Of a DNA stretch of 9,365 bases, positions 5,219-9,365 are shown one piece after another. The number at the start of each line of letters is the position of its first letter. Position 1 is the first letter of the stretch. A model generated the notes under the pieces. It was given only the letters and a program-made list of their open reading frames with translations. It was not told the DNA's origin and ran no database searches. The translations under genes were made by a program, and so were the position numbers. This stretch comes from Candidatus Omnitrophota bacterium (GTDB taxonomy: Bacteria > Omnitrophota > Gorgyraeia > JAHIPI01), in NCBI GenBank assembly GCA_030616695.1, contig JAUWWU010000020.1, positions 1 through 9,365 of the forward strand, read 5' to 3'.

Positions 5219-5697
5219 GCATAGGCGTCCCTCAGGTCACAGCTACCTCTGATTGCGCGGCCGCCAGAGACTTTCATTACAAGAAATACGGAAAATACGT
5301 CCCCATAATAACCGACGGAGGCATGTCCACGGGCGGCGATGTATGCAAGGCCTTTGCTTCCGGCGCCGACGCCGTGATGATAGGCTCCGCTTTCGCGCGG
5401 GCAAAGGAAGCGCCCGGCCGCGGTTATCATTGGGGCATGGCAACACCTCATCCGAATCTTCCCCGGGGCACGCGCATCAATGTGGGTACCACAGGAAGCC
5501 TTAAAGAGATACTTCTCGGCCCGGCCAGATTAGACGACGGCTCGCAAAATCTTATGGGCGCGCTGCAGACGTCCATGGGAAATGTAGGGGCAAAGGATAT
5601 AAGAGAGATGCAGATGGTTGAGATAATCATCGCCCCTTCGGTCCAGACAGAGGGAAAGGTCTTTCAGGTCGCGCAGCGCGTAGGAATGGGGAAGTAA
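5197..5697 (+). CDS. guaB3: GuaB3-type IMP dehydrogenase family protein, C-terminal part (frameshifted)
   Basis: This is the continuation of the preceding gene in the -1 frame. Homologous sequence begins at the TTA codon 5215-5217 ([19 protein letters not shown]); the formal GTG start at 5197 is only the first start codon in the frame and has no ribosome binding site. Numbered on the joined protein, it carries [12 protein letters not shown] with DGG at 260-262 and [11 protein letters not shown] with GS at 283-284, the loops that bind the nucleotide phosphate. It then has [29 protein letters not shown] and the C-terminal [10 protein letters not shown], all characteristic of GuaB3. Every motif is intact with no second lesion. 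It ends 25 bases before dnaE. Confidence 0.8.
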   Translation: MHHKRRLGIGVPQVTATSDCAAARDFHYKKYGKYVPIITDGGMSTGGDVCKAFASGADAVMIGSAFARAKEAPGRGYHWGMATPHPNLPRGTRINVGTTGSLKEILLGPARLDDGSQNLMGALQTSMGNVGAKDIREMQMVEIIIAPSVQTEGKVFQVAQRVGMGK

Positions 5698-5722
5698 GGG
5701 ACTCCCCGCAATTACGTTTATC

Positions 5723-8700
5723 ATGAAGAGACATTCCGATTTTGTCCATCTGCACATACACACTCAATACAGCCTTCTCGACGGAGCTTGCATTATCCCG
5801 AAACTTTTGCAGGCTGCCTCAGCCGAGAAGATGCCCGCCATCGCGATAACCGACCACGGCAACATGTTCGGCGCCATCGAATTTTACCAGCAGGCCTTTA
5901 AGTACGGCATAAAGCCGATAATAGGCTCGGAGGTCTACATAGCGCCCGACAGCCGCTTCGAAAAATCCGCCCACGGCATACAGGAGGCATCCTTCCATTT
6001 AGTGCTTCTCGCGAAAAACCGCGAGGGCTATAAAAACCTCATGAAGCTTATAAGCGCGGGGTATCTCGAGGGATTTTATTACCGGCCGCGGATAGATAAA
6101 GATATCTTAAAGGAGCACGCAAAGGGGCTGATCTGTCTTTCCGCGTGCCTCAAAGGAGAAATCGCACATTACATAGTCAGCAACCAGCTAGAGCAGGCAA
6201 GGAATACGGCTGTATTTTTTAAGGAGTTATTCGGAAAAGATTTTTATCTTGAGGTGCAGGACAATCTCATCCCCGAGCAGGCAGACGTCAATACGAAGCT
6301 GCTTGAGTTTTCCAAAGAGCTGGACATACCGGTCGTGGCCACAAACGACGTCCATTATATCCGCAAAGAAGACGCGCGCGCGCATGAGGCCCTGCTCGCC
6401 TTGCAGACGCAGACGACTCTTGACGACCCCAACAGGATGAGGATGCAGACAGATGAATTTTACCTCAAAAACTCGGGTCAGATGAAGCGGACATTCGAGG
6501 CGCAGTGCCCTGACGCCATAAAGAATACGCTTGAGATAGCGGAGAAGTGCAATCTGGAACTCGATTTTACGAAGACATACCTGCCGCATTATAAAGTCCC
6601 CGAGGGCAAAAAGAGAGAGCCCTACTTAAGGGAGCTTGTTTACGAAGGCCTTAAGAAAAGATATCCCGTCGTAACGGACGAAGTCAAAAGCAGGGTCGAG
6701 CACGAATTAAACATAATAGAAAAATTGGGATACACCAGTTATTTTCTGATAGCGTGGGACTTTGTGCATTACGCGAAGGAAAAAGGCATACCTGTCGGTC
6801 CGGGCAGGGGAAGCGCGGCGGGCAGTGTTGTGAGTTATTCTCTCGCCATAACCGACATAGACCCGTTAAAGTATGACCTCCTCTTTGAGAGATTTCTCAA
6901 TCCTGAAAGAGTGAGCATGCCCGACATAGACATAGATTTCTGCTACGAGAGAAGGAACGAGGTCATAGATTACGTCGTAAAAAAATACAGCAGGGATAAC
7001 GTCGCCCAGATAATCACCTTCGGAACGATGATGGCCAAGGGCGTCATAAGGGACATCGGCAGGGTCATGGGGATGGCTTACGGCGAGGTCGATAAAATAG
7101 CCAAAATGATCCCCGGCGACCTGAATATCACCCTCCAGCAGGCGCTGAAATCGGCGCCGGAACTGAAGACTCTTTATAAAACAGACCCCCGCGTTACGCA
7201 GCTTATAGATACCTCCATGGTATTGGAGGGGTTAAGTCGCCACGCCTCAACTCACGCCGCGGGCGTCGTGATATCGGAAAAAGCGCTTACGGAGTTTGTG
7301 CCGCTTTTCAAGATGGGCGACGGCCAGGTGACCACAGGCTATCCCATGAATTCGCTTGAGAAGATAGGGCTCCTAAAGATGGATTTCCTGGGTCTAAGGA
7401 CGCTCACCGTCATAAGTGAGGCGCTCAAGATAATAAAGAGGACGAGAGGCCTTGAAATAGAGATAGACAAGATCCCGATAGATGATAAAAAGACATACGA
7501 GTTATTGTCGAACACGGAGTCGATAGGTATATTCCAGCTTGAAAGCTCCGGGATGCGCGACCTTCTGAAAAAATTCAAACCCGAAAAATTCGAGGACCTC
7601 ATAGCGATACTGGCGCTTTTCAGGCCGGGGCCTATGGGCTCAGGCATGCTGGACGATTTTATCTCAAGGAAAGAGGGGAAGGTCGAGCTTAAGTATGACC
7701 ACCCCGGCCTTGAGCCGATATTAAAGGATACCTACGGCATCATCGTCTTTCAGGAGCAGGTCATGAGGATCGCCTCGACGCTGGCCGGCTTCTCCCTCGC
7801 CCAAGCAGATTCTTTGAGGCGCGCGATGAGCAAAAAGACGCCCGACATCATGACTGAGGCAAAAAAGCATTTTATAGACGGATGCGCCAAAAACGAGATA
7901 CACATAAGGGTCGCCGACAAGATCTTTAACCTGATAGAATATTTCGCGGGCTATGGATTCAACCGCAGCCACAGCGCCTCATATGCGATGATCTCCTACA
8001 GGACGGCGTACCTCAAGGCGAATTATCCGGTCGAATTCATGACGGCCCTGCTGACCTCTGAAAAGGACAATACAGACAAAATCGCTCTATATATCGACGA
8101 GGCCGGCCGGATGGGCATAAAGGTCCTCCCGCCCGACGTAAACGAAAGCTATTCGCAGTTCACGGTCATAGAGGACAAGGAGGAAGGCAGTAAATACGGC
8201 CAGGGGATAAGGTTCGGCCTTTCCGCGGTCAAGAATGTGGGGGGAGGGGCGATAGACTCCATCATCACCATGAGAAAGAAAGAAGGCAAATTCAAATCGC
8301 TTTACCATTTCTGCGAGCACGTGGATTCGCGCCTGGTCAATAGAAAGGTCATAGAAAGTCTGATAAAGTGCGGCGCGTTCGATTCTTTCAACTTATACCG
8401 CTCTCAGCTTATAGCGATACTCGATAAGGCCATGGAGGTCGCCGGCGGCATACAGAAGGACAGGATGAACGGGCAGCTGTCATTTTTTGATACGTTCGAG
8501 GACCAGGACCACTTCAAGAAGAGCTTCCAGGATGTCCCCGACATAAAAGAATGGCCGGAGAACCAGCTTCTCGCGTTTGAAAAAGAGATGCTGGGATTTT
8601 ATATAACAAAACACCCCCTGGCGCGTCTCGAGAGAATCTTAAAACTATACGGGAACGCCGCCGTCATGGATCTGGGTAATTTCAGGGACGGGGATATGCT

Positions 8701-9199
8701 CTTGATAGGAGGTATTTTTAATAAAGTAAAGCTTACCACTACCAAAAAGACCGGCGAGAGGATGGCCATCGCGCGGCTGGAGGACCTCACCGGCATAGTG
8801 GAGGTGCTTGTATTCCCGAAGGCATACGCGCTTATAGGAAAATATATAAAAGCCGACACCATGGTTTTACTGAGGGCGCGCATAAGCCTGCGCGAGGAAA
8901 AGCCGAAACTTATAGCGGAAGAGGCGATCCCGCTTGAAGAAGTGCAGGAGAAGCTGACGAAGGCTATCGCTATAAACCTGGCTACAAACTCGGTCAATAA
9001 AAAGACGCTGGAATCGTTGAAATTGCTCTTATCAAACCATAGAGGCACGATCCCCATTTATGTCTATTTCAGGACGCCGGAAAATAAAAGAGTCACCCTT
9101 GCCATGGGCGAGAATTTCAAGGCTCAGCCCTCTGTTGAGCTCGTGGATGAGTTGGAAGAACTCCTGGGAGAGGGCACGGTATCGGTTCAGCGCAATTAA
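5723..9199 (+). CDS. dnaE: DNA polymerase III alpha subunit (replicative polymerase)
   Basis: The 1158-residue protein is the catalytic subunit of the chromosomal replicase, matching the roughly 1160-residue length of DnaE1. The N-terminal PHP domain (about 1-275) is intact, with HLHIHT (His9, His11, His13), LLDG (Asp20), TDHGN (Asp44, His45), GSEVY (Glu70) and TNDVHY (Asp209, His211), so metal-dependent nuclease/proofreading activity is possible, unlike in E. coli, where these ligands are lost. The C-family polymerase core follows: VGPGRGSAAGSVVSY, catalytic Asp401 and Asp403 in MPDIDIDF, and third aspartate Asp554 in MDFLGLRTL. HAAGVVIS and YGFNRSHSASYA are also conserved. Then come a helix-hairpin-helix region (LIKCGAFD, about 860-900), an internal beta-clamp-binding motif QLSFF (918-922) and an OB fold (LLIGGIFNKVKL...ARLEDLTGIVEVLVFP, about 990-1050). 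The start is supported by homology at FVHLHIHT; no clear Shine-Dalgarno lies before ATG 5723, so translation may depend on coupling to guaB3. No intein or frameshift is seen. Confidence 0.98.
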   Translation: MKRHSDFVHLHIHTQYSLLDGACIIPKLLQAASAEKMPAIAITDHGNMFGAIEFYQQAFKYGIKPIIGSEVYIAPDSRFEKSAHGIQEASFHLVLLAKNREGYKNLMKLISAGYLEGFYYRPRIDKDILKEHAKGLICLSACLKGEIAHYIVSNQLEQARNTAVFFKELFGKDFYLEVQDNLIPEQADVNTKLLEFSKELDIPVVATNDVHYIRKEDARAHEALLALQTQTTLDDPNRMRMQTDEFYLKNSGQMKRTFEAQCPDAIKNTLEIAEKCNLELDFTKTYLPHYKVPEGKKREPYLRELVYEGLKKRYPVVTDEVKSRVEHELNIIEKLGYTSYFLIAWDFVHYAKEKGIPVGPGRGSAAGSVVSYSLAITDIDPLKYDLLFERFLNPERVSMPDIDIDFCYERRNEVIDYVVKKYSRDNVAQIITFGTMMAKGVIRDIGRVMGMAYGEVDKIAKMIPGDLNITLQQALKSAPELKTLYKTDPRVTQLIDTSMVLEGLSRHASTHAAGVVISEKALTEFVPLFKMGDGQVTTGYPMNSLEKIGLLKMDFLGLRTLTVISEALKIIKRTRGLEIEIDKIPIDDKKTYELLSNTESIGIFQLESSGMRDLLKKFKPEKFEDLIAILALFRPGPMGSGMLDDFISRKEGKVELKYDHPGLEPILKDTYGIIVFQEQVMRIASTLAGFSLAQADSLRRAMSKKTPDIMTEAKKHFIDGCAKNEIHIRVADKIFNLIEYFAGYGFNRSHSASYAMISYRTAYLKANYPVEFMTALLTSEKDNTDKIALYIDEAGRMGIKVLPPDVNESYSQFTVIEDKEEGSKYGQGIRFGLSAVKNVGGGAIDSIITMRKKEGKFKSLYHFCEHVDSRLVNRKVIESLIKCGAFDSFNLYRSQLIAILDKAMEVAGGIQKDRMNGQLSFFDTFEDQDHFKKSFQDVPDIKEWPENQLLAFEKEMLGFYITKHPLARLERILKLYGNAAVMDLGNFRDGDMLLIGGIFNKVKLTTTKKTGERMAIARLEDLTGIVEVLVFPKAYALIGKYIKADTMVLLRARISLREEKPKLIAEEAIPLEEVQEKLTKAIAINLATNSVNKKTLESLKLLLSNHRGTIPIYVYFRTPENKRVTLAMGENFKAQPSVELVDELEELLGEGTVSVQRN

Positions 9200-9201
9200 T
9201 A

Positions 9202-9230
9202 TTGACAAGCGTAATCTCTTGTGGTATAAT
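9202..9230 (+). promoter_or_regulatory. Perfect-consensus sigma-70 promoter directly after dnaE
   Basis: TTGACA (9202-9207) and TATAAT (9225-9230) both match consensus exactly, with a 17-base spacer, beginning two bases after the dnaE stop codon. Transcription should start near 9237, only about five bases before the ATG at 9242, so the mRNA would be essentially leaderless. Confidence 0.85.
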
Positions 9231-9241
9231 AACTTACGATT

Positions 9242-9365
9242 ATGATAGATAAGGACCTGGAATTACAGTCAAAGCGGGTGAAAGAGTTTATGCAGTTGTG
9301 GATAAAGTTCCAGGATATGTATAAGAGCTCTGTCAGCCGCGAGACCATCTCCCCCGAAGACGAAA
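9242..9365 (+). CDS. Unknown protein, N-terminal 41 residues only
   Basis: The frame is open from ATG 9242 to the window edge. The visible part (MIDKDLELQSKRVKEFMQLW, then IKFQDMYKSS, VSRETISPEDE) is charged and probably helical, with no signal peptide, so it is likely cytoplasmic. I do not recognise the family from this much sequence. There is no ribosome binding site before 9242. In-frame alternatives are GTG 9278 and ATG 9290, the latter preceded by the weak purine-rich AAAGAG at 9281-9286. The consensus promoter at 9202-9230 separates it transcriptionally from dnaE. Confidence 0.6.
   Translation, partial: MIDKDLELQSKRVKEFMQLWIKFQDMYKSSVSRETISPEDE

Larger units (their letters stand above)
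4538..5697 (+). pseudogene. guaB3: Whole guaB3-type gene, interrupted by an apparent one-base deletion at about 5214-5216
   Basis: The two frames join into one protein of about 386 residues, the usual GuaB3 length, if one T is added to GTTT at 5213-5216. GGC-GTT-TTA-GGC then reads G-V-L-G, the expected family sequence, instead of G-V-stop. Because all motifs on both sides are preserved and no other stop or indel is seen, either the mutation is very recent or the base was lost in sequencing or assembly. If real, the cell would lack this enzyme unless ribosomes shift frame; the local sequence is not a good slippery heptamer. The gene sits in a promoter-guaB3-dnaE arrangement, linking guanine nucleotide supply with replication by position only. 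Confidence 0.75.

Noticed and set aside
5688..5707. Terminator between guaB3 and dnaE from GGGGA/TCCCC
   Set aside because: The stem is only five base pairs with a ten-base loop and no T run follows, so read-through into dnaE is expected.
6227..6589. 120-codon minus-strand frame inside dnaE
   Set aside because: It is antisense to conserved polymerase sequence, with no ribosome binding site or motif that I can see.
8599..9057. 152-codon reading frame on the minus strand inside dnaE
   Set aside because: It lies wholly within the strongly supported dnaE coding sequence and shows no recognisable domain; such antisense frames are common shadows in a long gene.

Overview
The window reads as bacterial chromosome, most likely from an uncultured member of the PVC superphylum or a neighbour such as Omnitrophota. 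This placement is an inference. It rests on an H-X9-DG pseudopilin, a CBS-less GuaB3-type IMP dehydrogenase-like gene beside dnaE, many secreted proteins in short monocistronic units, and clean sigma-70 promoters (TTGACA/TATAAT-like, 17-base spacers). All supported genes are on the + strand.

The left half (1 to about 4440) is an accessory stretch devoted to exported proteins. It holds the 3' end of a right-handed beta-helix protein (1-621). A patch of REP-like palindromes follows, with a possible remnant of a REP-associated transposase start (641-831). Next is a 77-residue exported peptide with its own promoter and terminator (913-1146). A two-gene unit encodes a 37-residue membrane microprotein (1421-1534) and a type II/IV pseudopilin (1573-2133). 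Last is a subtilisin-like S8 protease with signal peptide and propeptide (2408-4363), which carries a near-perfect 36-bp tandem duplication. Each unit is bounded by its own promoter and usually a hairpin terminator. The protease unit ends at a perfect 21-bp REP-like palindrome followed by a T run (4391-4443).

The right half (4447-9365) is housekeeping and looks more GC-rich. A consensus promoter drives a guaB3-type gene (4538-5697), interrupted in this sequence by a single missing base at about 5214-5216. It is followed 25 bases later by an apparently intact dnaE (5723-9199), the replicative DNA polymerase III alpha subunit with an intact PHP domain and a beta-clamp-binding motif. The pair looks like a nucleotide/replication operon. 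A near-perfect promoter starts two bases after the dnaE stop and drives a truncated gene of unknown function (9242 to the edge), probably from a leaderless or nearly leaderless transcript.

I see no CRISPR array, tRNA, rRNA, complete transposase or recognisable defence system. The points most worth following are the guaB3 frameshift, the pilin-like microprotein in front of the pseudopilin, the in-frame protease repeat and the two REP-like loci.
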